A stretch of DNA of 64,000 nucleotides from the NCBI GenBank assembly GCA_038030265.1, contig CM075942.1:52356751-52420750 (forward strand), read 5' to 3'. This DNA is from Corythucha ciliata. Its lineage: Eukaryota; Arthropoda; Insecta; Hemiptera; Tingidae. The notes under the pieces were generated by a model that saw only the letters and a list, made by a program, of their open reading frames with translations, was not told the origin of the DNA and did not search any database. Both the position numbers and the translations under genes were made by a program. Positions 55,400 through 64,000 of the stretch are shown one piece after another (positions within the stretch are counted from its first letter, which is position 1; each line of letters opens with the position of its first letter).

Positions 55400-56138
55400 A
55401 GCTTTACATTCAGGATGATGGTCAGGCCAGCAATTTTAGGTCCGATCTTGATGGTCTTAGTCGGATTTTCAGTGGTATTTTGGCTGTGAATGAAACGCTT
55501 TAATGAAACGTTATGAGAGGGGGTTTAGTTTAGGGGGGTAAACGTTTAGAGGGGTTGAGTTGTTAAGGTTTTGATGGATTTATTTAGGTTTAGGTTATTT
55601 GTTTATTTCCAGTTGTAAATTTTGTATTTATTCAAATATCATTGTTTTTGTTGGTTTTTAGCATACATCATTTTATTTATTTGCTTAGCAGTGACGGGAG
55701 GGTGAGTTTTTAAGGGAGGAGATAGCGGAGGGTTGTCCTGAACATGTTTATTACGGGAGGTGAAGTGGTTGGGCGGGGCCTTATGCTTGGCTGCGGTACT
55801 GAGATGTAACTCCGTTCAATCGTTTTCTACATTCTGACTGGGTTTTTTTGTCACACTTTTTAATCGTTGGACAATTTGTTTATGGTTAACAAGATTGGTC
55901 CTTTACATTATATTGCCATGCACATCACAATAATGGAGTATTCGTAACATACACTGTGGTAAGGTTTTGCTTATTTTGATTGTTATTTTTCGTTATTAAG
56001 ATCCTGATACGTTGTAGAGCCCTGAGGAAGGAAATAAATTATTCCGAAAGCTCGGCAAACAGTGGTTTGTGTTTTCTGTTGAAGGTCATCGTCCCAATAT
56101 AAAATCGAGCTAGTTATAAGGGTCTTAGGTTTCTAGCG
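55400..56138. other. Segment between and after the 37-bp direct repeats; hammerhead-like hairpin
   Basis: GT-rich text (55510-55610) lies between the direct repeats. After the second copy (55886-55922), GAGC-C-CTGAGGA at 56017-56028, a short GGAA/TTCC hairpin, and GAAA-GCTC at 56046-56053 resemble the conserved core of hammerhead ribozymes (CUGANGA ... GAAA) found in Penelope-like elements. I do not see a convincing stem III with a cleavage site, so this is only core-like. No reverse transcriptase or GIY-YIG frame is present nearby. Confidence 0.3.
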
Positions 56139-56159
56139 AAATTGCAGGTTTCGGGATAT

Positions 56160-56299
56160 AGTTAGGAGCTTTGCAGTGGTTTGGTGCATCGCTGTGGTTT
56201 GGTACTATTCTGGGGTGTGGAGCTTTTCTGTGGTTTGGAGCTTCACTGGGGCTTGGTGCTCTGCATGTGGTTGGGGCTTCGCTGTGGTATTTTTGTGGT
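56160..56299 (+). repeat. Family D minisatellite, left block
   Basis: About eight units of GGAGCTTTTCTGTGGTTT / GGTGCATCGCTGTGGTTT. It is preceded by one E-like unit (AAATTGCAGGTTTCGGG near 56141) and interrupted by the MITE at 56300-56456. Confidence 0.8.
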
Positions 56300-56456
56300 T
56301 ATTGCCGATTCCAAAACGCGCTTAGCGGAGCTAAGATGAACTAGTTTCGCCCATCTCTATCAAATCTGATTTGTTATAGACAAATGAGGTTTGTTGGAGA
56401 TGGCCGAAACTGGTTCACCTTTGCTCCTCTAAGCGCGTTTTGGAATCGCAAATAGC
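56300..56456. mobile_element. 157-bp MITE with ~65-bp TIRs and 11-bp flanking repeats
   Basis: GATTCCAAAACGCGCTTAG at 56307 is mirrored by CTAAGCGCGTTTTGGAATC ending at 56447, and the match continues inward (GGAGC, AAGATGAAC versus AAGGTGAAC, AGTTTCG, CCATCTC). ATTTTTGTGGT lies at 56289-56299 and again at 56457-56467. An 11-bp duplication and long TIRs fit Mutator-like MITEs. One caution is that the host D repeat also contains TGTGGTTT, so part of the flanking match may be array sequence. Confidence 0.75.
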
Positions 56457-56467
56457 ATTTTTGTGGT

Positions 56468-56648
56468 AGGAGCTTGGCTAGGGTTAGGAGCTTTTTTCTA
56501 GTTTGGAGCTATGCTGTGATTTGGAGCTTTGCTGTGGTTTGGATCTTTGATGAGATAGGAGCTTCTCTGTGATTTTGAGCTTTTCTGGAGTTTGAAGCAC
56601 TTCTATGAGCGAGCGCTTCAATGTGGTTTGAGCTTTATGTGGTTACAG
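56468..56648 (+). repeat. Family D minisatellite, middle block
   Basis: About nine units (TAGGAGCTTGGCTAGGGT, TTGGAGCTTTGCTGTGGT, TTGGATCTTTGATGAG), ending where the reverse-transcriptase relic starts. Confidence 0.75.
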
Positions 56649-56650
56649 CT

Positions 56651-58480
56651 TTTGCCTTCGTGGACGATTTGGACGAGTTATCATCTCTGCCAGGGATCAT
56701 CAAACGTTCCGTCAAGAGTTCCGGCGCGTGGACTCCATCGTCGCGACCTACTGCCACTCCCGTCGACTTCAAGTCAATTACGGCAAGTCCACGCTAACGA
56801 TTCTTCGCGGAGCGCAACATTTCCCTAACCAACGGCACTTGCAAACTTCGCAGAGAAACACTACGCCGCTCGTCCACACTGTGCGGTACCTCGGGGTCAC
56901 CATTGTGAGATCTGGCCTACACTGAGAAAAAAAAACACCACCGAACAGCTTACTCTCCACCGAAAAATTCGTTCAGTGGAGAATTCCCTTTTTTCGGTGG
57001 TTAATCTTCACCTAAGAAGGCAGCCATATTGTAAAATTACCGCCGATGGTTCTGCGGTCGTATAGCCAAACGTAGGTGAACATTCACCGCAGAAGAAATT
57101 ACTTCTCCACTGAACTATTTCTTCGGTGGCTTAAAATTCGATGACACGCCGAATAAAATTTACTGAAGATCGGTGACATTATTTCGGTAGTTGTTTTATT
57201 GAACGTCGGACGATCCTCAGCCGAGCATCGGTAAATGACCGACAAGTACCCCATCGTCGTTGGCTAACCACCGAGTAACCACGCCAAGCGAGCGAGACGA
57301 AGGAATGAAGCTTCTAGTTCCAACTGAGTTGGGGAGAGGAGAGCACGAGTTCAGTGTTCAGTGTGGTGATTGTGTGTGTTGGGTGACCGTAAGAAAGTAT
57401 CGGTTTTTGGCAAGTACTAAAATTATTATTTCGATTGGTGTAGTTCGGTGTAATTAATTTTTATCGAGTTTTACGGCGCTTCCTGACTATCATGACGGAT
57501 GAACTTATTTCAAGAATATTATAATAGTGATCCTGCATGATTGAATGCGTGTTATAGTGAGCCTAGTTTTCAGATTATGTAATTTATTCCCTTTTACTTT
57601 TACATTGTGCTATGTATTTTATTCCCTTTTATTGATATAAAGGATAATACAAGCATTTTAAACAGTGTACTATAGTTTATAGAGCCATGCTTCTCCTTGT
57701 TTGACCTTCACTCTGAAACACAGGTCATTATTCCCCTTTCTACTGACTCATTCCACCCTCGCTTAATTTCGGTGGGTGTTTCCCGCCATACCGAACTTCA
57801 ACGCTAGACACCGGTGAGCTAATGCAGTAAGAAACAAGGCACTTGCCAAAAGGATCGGGTTACCGAACTAGGGAAGCGTATTTCCGATCATGATTGATTG
57901 CGCACCGATATCAAGGGACTAGCCACCGAACTTCTGCAGATAAGCCGGAGAACTCCGTGACCGAACATAGGCTCATTGAAGACGAAGTTCGGAAGCAAAC
58001 TACTTAAATTTTACTCGGCGGTTTTACACCGAACAAAAAGTCACCGAACATCACCGGAGAATGTTACTCGAAGAAGATCGGTGGTATTTTCACCGCCGAA
58101 GGCCTCATTTTTTCTCTCAGTGTACCTGCACAACACCTGGCGTTCCTGGCGAGGACGATCCAGGCAAGTTGCGACTTCCTCAGGGGAATATCGGGCAAGG
58201 GATGGGGGCCGACCTTCCAGAAGCGGCTCCAGTACTATAAGGCAGTTCCCAACCTAAGGTGTCCTACGCGTGCGCCGCGCCGTCTGGTGACCAACTGCTC
58301 GTCCCGCAGACCATCGAGCAGCGGGGACCATCCAGAGAATATTTTTGCTAGCAACCCTCCGCGCATACTCCACCACCGCGCATCTATCTCTGCACGTCCT
58401 TGCTGGGGTATTGCCGATGGACCTCGAGCTGGATATTCGGGCGGCGACACGTGCGCGCCCCGAATGTGAAAAAATTCTAA
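56651..58480 (+). pseudogene. 5'-truncated LINE (non-LTR) reverse-transcriptase relic, split by a DNA element
   Basis: Non-LTR reverse transcriptases copy element RNA into DNA at a target nick. The relic starts at the catalytic box, AFVDDL (from 56654), the counterpart of the usual (Y/F)xDD. After a frameshift near 56671-56677 the text continues in another frame with VIISARDHQTFR, then SRRLQVNYGKS (the L-x-N-x-x-K-T/S box) and VRYLGVTI (56884-56907), the usual YLGV box. A 1.2-kb element with TA duplication then interrupts the codon series (56920-58122). Beyond it the thumb-like region resumes (LAFLARTIQAS from about 58140, GKGWGP, YYKAVPNL). After at least two more frame changes the segment 58345-58460 reads AYSTTAHLSLHVLAGVLPMDL, a motif typical of R1/I/Jockey-type elements between the RT and RNase H regions. 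The palm upstream of the DD box is absent, so it is 5'-truncated. D minisatellite lies on both sides of the whole insertion. It is not functional. Confidence 0.8.
56920..58122. mobile_element. ~1.2-kb TIR element 1, TA-flanked, packed with CACCGAA/TTCGGTG
   Basis: The ends CACTGAGAAAAAA and TTTTTTCTCTCAGTG are inverted repeats of about 16 bp. TA lies on both outsides (56918-56919, 58123-58124), and removing the element restores the LINE reading. About 20 copies of a motif close to CACCGAA (or its complement TTCGGTG) lie in both orientations in the outer parts (56930-57240 and 57770-58100), with very few in the middle (57460-57760). Sub-terminal motif clusters of this kind are typical transposase binding arrays in some DNA transposons. 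There is no transposase. The central frame at 57260-57457 has a donor-like GTAAGA at its end and could be captured host sequence. Confidence 0.75.
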
Positions 58481-58788
58481 CCAAAGAAAAAAAGAAATTA
58501 TTGTCTGGACAGGTTAGTCAAACTGAATGCATAACAGGTAATGAATGAGGTAATCAAATCCAAATGTAATGAAGTGACACGAATTTTGGAGCAGTCAAAC
58601 AATTGAAATGGATCCTTGAATGTTATTCTACCTTAGGGAAGGAAATCTCCAGTTTCTTCATTTATTTTAACGTGTTATCGAATAGTAAGCAGGCATGATT
58701 CTATAAAAAAGCCGTTAATATATTATTATCATAATATGTACCAGCTGCAAAAACCAGTTCGTTCTATTAGCCTATGAGTAATCTTTCC
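58481..58788. other. Unique segment between the LINE relic and TIR element 2
   Basis: No motif recognised. It may be the LINE 3' part. AAAAAATTCTAACC at 58470-58483 resembles the right end of TIR element 2. Confidence 0.35.
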
Positions 58789-59973
58789 GGTTAGACATAA
58801 TTTTTTCTCCGGTAATAGACTTCAATTATTCTCCAGTGGAAGTCGCCCAGTTACAACGTGTTCGGGGATTTCTTCTCATGTTAGATGTCATTTGTATACC
58901 GGTTGAATTTATTGAATCTCTGTTGAGACTGTGTCGGAATCCGGTGAGATTTGTTGACTCTCCGGTTGAAATCACTTCAGAGGGATTGCCCAGTGGCGCG
59001 ATTGTTTCTTATTAGTTACGACCCGTTCCTCATCATCACTCAGTCTTTTTCACGACGGAGTTCCAACGTGGTGGCGTGTGTGTGTGCTTCGTGGCTAATT
59101 TCGTCAATTCATTTGATTCCTTTTATGTTACAAACACATAGCATCCATTTTTGTGAGACAAGTTATCGAAATGACTCCCCTATTTCGGCTCTTTGGACTA
59201 CGCATATCAACATCTAAATGCAAGCTCTTTCTATGTAATATCTAAAATGTATAATACTATTCTTAATGTGTAGGTACTCTGGGGTTTATTTTTACTTTTT
59301 GTGTGTATTAAGTGTAAATTATATGCCGACACGAAATTTATTTTTTCTACATAAATTCGCCTGATATTATAGCTAAAAATCCAGTTGATTTACTCCGGCT
59401 ACCGGAGACTCATATTTTCATAAGAACTGCTGTGCATGATGACAATTTTGCTCCTCAGGTTTGGCACAAACGGGATTTCCATACAAAAAAAAAGCAAGGT
59501 GTTAGGAACATTTTGGATCTGAGTTGCAATAGACCCACCAAAAAAATGTAATCAATTTGAATTTTATTGGCTAGTCCTATGGAAACTCTGCTCCGAGGAA
59601 GTTCCAAACACCTTTGATGGAACCGACCATTTTGTGACTCCTGTTCGAACTAACCGGAGGTGCAAAATTGTCACCGGATGCACAGTTCATATGAAATGAT
59701 TCTCCGGTGAAAAGCAACTGTATTGTTATTGAAAAGTCACCGTAGAGTTAATACATTGCAAAACTAACCGGAGACGTATTGCACAACTAACCGGAGAAGT
59801 ATTGTCCATTATGACTATCGGAGGATCATTGTATAACTGTCCGGAGGTGCATTGTATAAAAAATCGGTGGCACACTGTGCAACTAACCGGCAATTTTTTA
59901 TTGAAATTATCCGGTTGTATTAATAAATCTCCGGTTGAATCGATCCATGCAGAGAAAAAATTGAATTCTAACC
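58789..59973. mobile_element. ~1.2-kb TIR element 2, packed with ACCGGAG/CTCCGGT
   Basis: GGTTAGACATAATTTTTTCT at 58789-58808 is mirrored by AGAAAAAATTGAATTCTAAC near 59953-59972. Around 18 copies of ACCGGAG or its complement, in both orientations, lie in the outer parts (58785-58970 and 59390-59940), with none seen in the middle (about 58985-59385). The length, the A6/T6 tip and the motif-cluster layout match TIR element 1, although the motif differs. There is no transposase and no clear target duplication. The plus frame 58951-59217 is unrecognised. Confidence 0.55.
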
Positions 59974-59997
59974 GCTAACCGGTTTTCAAGCCATAAT

Positions 59998-60135
59998 TTC
60001 TTAGAGCGTAGGAGCTTTGCTGTGGCCAGGCCATCTTTGTGGTTCGAGCTTCGCTGGGGTTGGAGCTACGCTGAGGTTTGGAGCTTTGATATGTGGTTTG
60101 GATATTTGATGGGGTTTTGGCCTTTTTTTGGTGTA
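59998..60135 (+). repeat. Family D minisatellite, right block
   Basis: Seven or eight units (TAGGAGCTTTGCTGTGGCC, TTGGAGCTACGCTGAGGTT). It is the continuation of the 56.2-56.65 kb array, so the LINE relic and the two TIR elements lie within one former D array. Confidence 0.75.
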
Positions 60136-60309
60136 AAATAGTTGGCACTATAGCGATTGGTGTGGCGATGGTGGGGTGGGGGGGTATGTGTATGTGACCT
60201 ACCGAGTTCCGTCGCCGAGCCCGTATATTTCTATTTTCTCCACGTCCCTTCCGGGCTAACCTTCGCCACGACAGCACCAAAAGCTTGATGATCAATCACC
60301 ACCAAAATA

Positions 60310-60410
60310 AATTACATATTTCGGATTCGGAGTTAAATATCAGTAAATTCTTAAGTTTTGGGGTTGAATGTAAGCAAAATTGCAAGTTTGCATTAGTTTC
60401 TTGTGATGGG
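60310..60410 (+). repeat. Family E units, short
   Basis: Three units (ATTTCGGATTCGGAGTT, TTAAGTTTTGGGGTTGAATG, CAAAATTGCAAGTTTGC). As near 56.1 kb, an E fragment borders the D array. Confidence 0.45.
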
Positions 60411-62240
60411 CTCAGGTTGCTCATACATCTTTAGAGATTTATTGCCCTTTTTTTTCATATTTCCGTACTAGAGAACCTCTGAAGCCACCTCACCACTGGG
60501 TCGGGGGTCCTTCTTTCCAAAGTAAAAAAATCGGGTCACCGTGCTCATAGTACACCTTTTTTGGCACCCCACACGAAATCAATGGGCCAAGTGGTGCACG
60601 TGGGCGCCGATCCATTGCATTTACTTGTTTTATTGGCATCTAAGCGTCAAAATAAATATTGCTTTCGATCTATTGAAATTTAAAATATTCAGTGCATGGT
60701 CAAGTCACGACCGGAAGGACAAAGTGCCTTGTATATGTATTTTATATTTATACAACATCGTAACTCTTTATTCTCAGCCTCAAAAGATTTAAAAAAAGAT
60801 TATGCATCTTTCCGTTTGCGAACGTGAGTTCTATTCTTGAAAAAAACTTTCGGGATATGAAGACCGCACGACCCCTTGACGAAATCAAGTCTTCCACATC
60901 GAATTGCGACACAATAAAATTTTATTTCCTCCTCTACGGGATTTTAGCATTCAAGGCAGGAGGAGATTGTGACCGAACCGCACAAAAAATGACGACTGCG
61001 TTGATGCGCCTATAACACCGCAGATTTGAATATTTTCGAACATTGACGGTGAAGAGAAAAATAAAAAAAAAACATGACGTAACAAACCTTTTTCTTTATT
61101 ATTAATGCGGCGTTACAAGAAATTGTTAAGAATAGAGAAGATTAAGGGTGAGCGAGCGCTCCAACAAAAGCGTCTCTCTCATCTCTCTCTCATTCTCTCT
61201 CGCTCTATAGGCACCTTGTTATCTTCTTGGAATAATCTGGCGCAAGTTGAGGCAATTATCATTTAGTGCACTGATTTTGTCTGTTGCGTTACTTCTTTTT
61301 TATCTCTTGACCTCCCACCCGTAATGTAACAACATTTTAATTTAATATAAAGTAGGGCTTGTTTTATATAATGCAGCGTTTTATAGATCGTGAACTTGAA
61401 CGATCACGACCGAAGAGTATTAATTTTTTGGTATAAATCACGCCCTCGTAAAAGAGCCGGGAGGGGGGAGAGGCTCTACTCGAACTTCACACAATTTATT
61501 GTGACGGCGGGCTTCTATTAATAAAAACGCATACTTTTAAACGTGGCAAACAGCCCAAAGGCATGCCATTGAGTGGCAGCATGTGTGACGTAACGCTTCC
61601 CTTTAATGATTTCCTCGTCAGTCTTAACGGCTCAATTCTTTCCTCTCTCTCTCTCTTGCTTTTCTTCATCTCCTCAATCTCAATGAGAATGTAAACAAAA
61701 AAACATCATCTTTGGATGGGAGCTGAGAAAACAGAAAATAACATCCTTTCGAATATTATTCGTCCCATAATTATTAACTTTTGACTCAACGAACTTTCAC
61801 CAATCAAAAAAGGCTATGAGAAATACCATTCCTGTGTTTTCTATATTATCGTCGTAGATCGATTTATATATTCACACAGGTCAAAAAGCGTTCTTTCTGT
61901 CCCTTATTGAGGGAAAATGGTGTGGTGCTATTGGGGGAGGGGGGCAATTAGGAAAAAAGATGAGACTCATAATAATCGGAAGAATGCTGCAATTAGGATT
62001 AGGATAGTCACTATTTAATGGAATCACCACTTTATTGATGCGAAAAATCCTCTCAATTTGCATTTGAGACCCACCGGCTTTCATCAGTGGCGTAGTGATA
62101 GCGTGGCGGGAGAGGCACGCCAAACACTGAACTTCCCTTTGGTGCAAAATCAACGGGTCGCTTAATAGCCAAGTATATACTCTGAAATTTCTCTGATATC
62201 CCGACTGCCTCTCCTTGAGGCTTGGAAACCACTTTACCTC
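60411..62240. other. No clear gene; CT microsatellites
   Basis: Unique sequence with CT-rich microsatellites near 61170-61206 and 61643-61655. Frames at 60541-60792 and 60824-61015 are unrecognised. CAGTGGCGTAGTGATAGCG at 62085 resembles a TE tip of the type noted at 37635-37647. Confidence 0.4.
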
Positions 62241-62244
62241 CGTG

Positions 62245-62331
62245 GCATACTCTTCGGCGATCAGAAGAATGAACGTGAAGGCGAAAAGGTGAGCAGGAAG
62301 GTTGGGAAGAGTCAAAACAGTGATCCGCTGA
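62245..62331 (-). CDS. Candidate exon with a hydrophobic segment, unknown gene
   Basis: On the minus strand an acceptor-like GAACGTTTTCAG precedes 62331. The frame then reads about 29 codons with a hydrophobic stretch (LFAFTFILLIA) followed by EEYATE, ending at a donor-like GAG|GTAAAG near 62244. The hydrophobic stretch could be a signal peptide or a membrane helix. The frame stays open downstream to 61881 (144 codons in all), but that part crosses the TE-tip-like string and low-complexity poly-Pro and looks non-coding. No family is recognised. Support is weak. Confidence 0.2.
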
Positions 62332-62569
62332 AAACGTTCTATTGTCTCCTTGTTCGGCCTGCCGCTAAGAGCTGGAGTAGAATGTTTTCAGAAAATACTT
62401 CTTGCCTTCCCCCATCAGGTTCATAGTTTCTATCACCGAACTGTACACGCTAGTTTTTATCCTACAAGTATAAATTAAAATAGTGGAGCTATAAATTAAT
62501 TTTATGTACAACTGAGCAATAAAGTGCTCCTTTTGGTTACCAAAACCTCGCCCCCCCCCCCCAAAGAAC
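62332..62569. other. Unique spacer with a C12 run
   Basis: A C12 run lies at 62551-62562 at the edge of the next B array. Nothing else recognised. Confidence 0.35.
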
Positions 62570-63405
62570 CCATATTTTGGGGTTTTCACATTCAAAAACC
62601 CGATTTATTAGGATTGACCCCCCCCCCCTCTAACAGCCAATTTTACAGGGTTGACCCATTCAAAAGTCCAATTTTGCAGGGTTTATCCATTGAAGAGTCA
62701 AATTTCAACTAGTTTAAAAAAGTTTGAATCATGCGTAAAAGCAATTCCACGGGTTTAGTTGGGATCTTCCCAGTTAAAATTTCGCGGAACCGGCACTTAC
62801 GGTATACCAAATTTTGCTGTTTTGTCGAATTCGAGAACAATTTCGCGGCTCCTTAAAAACAGGTTTCGCTCTTTCAAAGCTCCAATTTTGGGGATGTAGC
62901 ACTTAGAAACAAATTTTGTGGTGTTGGTTCCAATACAGCCAACTTGACGGATTTCACATCTTCAAAATAAAATCTTTCACGGTGATTAGCTGATTACTTA
63001 CTTTGAAGAGCATTGTCACGGTTCTGACTGCTTTCATGAACACAATATCGCACGGTTGGCCCTTCTCAACTGGCCAATGTTGCAGTTGCGACTTTTTAAA
63101 AAATGAAATTTCGTGGAGCTGGCTAATACATGGTCTAATATAAAATCAATTTTGCGGAATTGGTTTCCCAAAAGATCAAAATTTCGCGGTGTCGTCTAAT
63201 CTGGGACGGGCACCGGCTTTTTGGGCAAGTTTTCTCGAATATGATTGGTGGATTATTGGATGCCACACTATGATTTGATACACCGGCGAGGGCGGGATTT
63301 CTGTAGAAACGTCGCCATTTCAAGACCACGCCCGACCTCGATTAGAAACGAATGTCACGTGACCCGAAAAATACCGATTTTGCTGGTTTCATTGCATAAA
63401 AAAAA
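62570..63405 (-). repeat. Family B array, core on minus strand
   Basis: About 25 units (CCAATTTTACAGGGTTGACCC, CAATTTTGCAGGGTTTATCC, AATTTCGCGGAACCGG, ATTTTGCGGAATTGGTTTCC). A C11 run at 62618-62628 lies within a unit (GGATTGACCC). The minus frame at 63135-63329 is an array product. Confidence 0.8.
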
Positions 63406-64000
63406 ATTGTTGCTCTGTTAACCCATTTTCACTGTGTTTCAAAATATAATGTTCGCAGATTTTCCAATAACTCTCATCCCCGCTGAGGGTGTTGGCACCC
63501 TTCAGCTGCTCCCGAACTGTCTCCTGTATCCCGCTCTAGCTATCAAGCATCCCCCTAATGTGGTGTAAGTCCGCCAGAAATAAGAGAAAGCTAGTACGAT
63601 CTTATCGACATAGTAAGCCCGAATGATAATTTTTCTGGGTAGAGGGGCGTTGGAAACTTGGGAGCTCTTGTTCCGCCCTCATGGCAAACTAATGTTTTAG
63701 GCCATGTAGGTGGGTGAAGGCGTTAAAACACGATTCAAAGAACCTGGATACTCAGAAATAGGTTTGAGTGACCATGTAATAACCTTTTTAACGCAGTTTT
63801 TAACTCTGTTACCATACGTATACGCCTTCTTCTAAGGCAGACAATTTCCCTTTACTATTATTTCCTCGTCCATACACCTCAATCAACGATAATTCGCCAA
63901 TTGAGCTTACCACGTTTTTATACTACTCATTCCCTCGTCATTATTCGTTACCTAAAAGATTCTCTATTCCTCCCCCCCCCCCACTGTAAGTTCCATTAAC
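63406..64000. other. Unique segment with a hairpin; no gene
   Basis: GCTGAGGGTG and CACCCTTCAGC around a TTGG loop at 63482-63506 form a strong stem with one bulge. A C11 run lies at 63972-63982. No gene or transposon recognised. Confidence 0.4.

Noticed and set aside
55510..55610. GT/GTTTAGG-rich text as a telomere-like repeat
   Set aside because: Only a few scattered TTTAGG strings, with no regular hexamer array.
57260..57457. 65-codon frame inside TIR element 1 as a transposase fragment
   Set aside because: No catalytic or DNA-binding motif. It may be captured sequence but does not resemble a transposase.

Overview
This 64-kb window looks like animal nuclear DNA, most likely from an arthropod. 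I cannot name the species. The reasons are: no dense bacterial-type coding, only isolated exon-like or decayed open frames, several non-autonomous DNA transposons of metazoan superfamilies, a broken LINE reverse transcriptase, a FLYWCH/MULE transposase fragment and a THAP-type frame. I found no complete conserved gene, tRNA, rRNA, CRISPR array or operon. Nearly all long open frames are chance frames inside tandem arrays.

The main structure is an archipelago of very diverged short tandem repeats. I separate four families with a unit of about 30 bp (A, B, C, E) and one of about 18 bp (D). A lies at about 6.3-8.9, 15.4, 21.1-22.1, 29.0-29.5, 35.3-36.0, 37.65-38.3, 42.3-43.0, 49.4-50.1 and 54.1-54.8 kb. 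B lies at 0.75-1.2, 15.6-16.5, 19.7-20.7, 26.2-27.1, 30.1-31.0, 48.9-49.2 and 62.6-63.4 kb. C lies at 20.7-20.9, 22.3-23.2 and 36.2-37.3 kb. E lies at 0.3-0.65, 42.1, 54.9-55.3 and 60.3 kb. D lies at 1.35-1.67, 56.2-56.6 and 60.0-60.1 kb. When all 30-bp families are read in one orientation they share a core close to CGCGAATT, and they often abut one another, so they may be branches of one superfamily.

Transposons sit in and between these arrays, often nested. A ~953-bp terminal-inverted-repeat (TIR) element carries a 303-bp MITE (27.1-28.05 kb). A 262-bp fold-back lies in a C array (22.46 kb). A hAT-type element lies at 33.7-34.6 kb. An ~850-bp palindrome made of C units is centred on 36,806 and one arm holds a 129-bp insertion. 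Mini-elements flanked by CCTGG lie at 37.8 and 48.6 kb. A PIF/Harbinger-like MITE lies at 41.5 kb. A THAP frame next to a MITE lies near 44 kb. An internally deleted FLYWCH/MULE fragment lies at 44.9 kb. A LINE reverse-transcriptase relic at 56.65-58.48 kb is split by a 1.2-kb TA-flanked element, with a second 1.2-kb element just downstream. The two 1.2-kb elements are each packed with a different short motif near their ends.

The spaces between arrays (about 1.7-6.3, 9.2-15.4, 16.5-19.1, 23.2-26.2, 31.0-33.7, 38.6-41.4, 45.8-48.5, 50.1-53.7, 60.4-62.2 kb) show no recognisable gene. They hold most of at least 29 C or G homopolymers of 9 bp or more, G-rich tracts and a few long A/T runs. Two weak gene candidates (32.4 and 43.1-43.7 kb) have good splice-site motifs and both imply a 58-bp intron. 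The window reads as a repeat-rich, gene-poor intergenic or intronic region.
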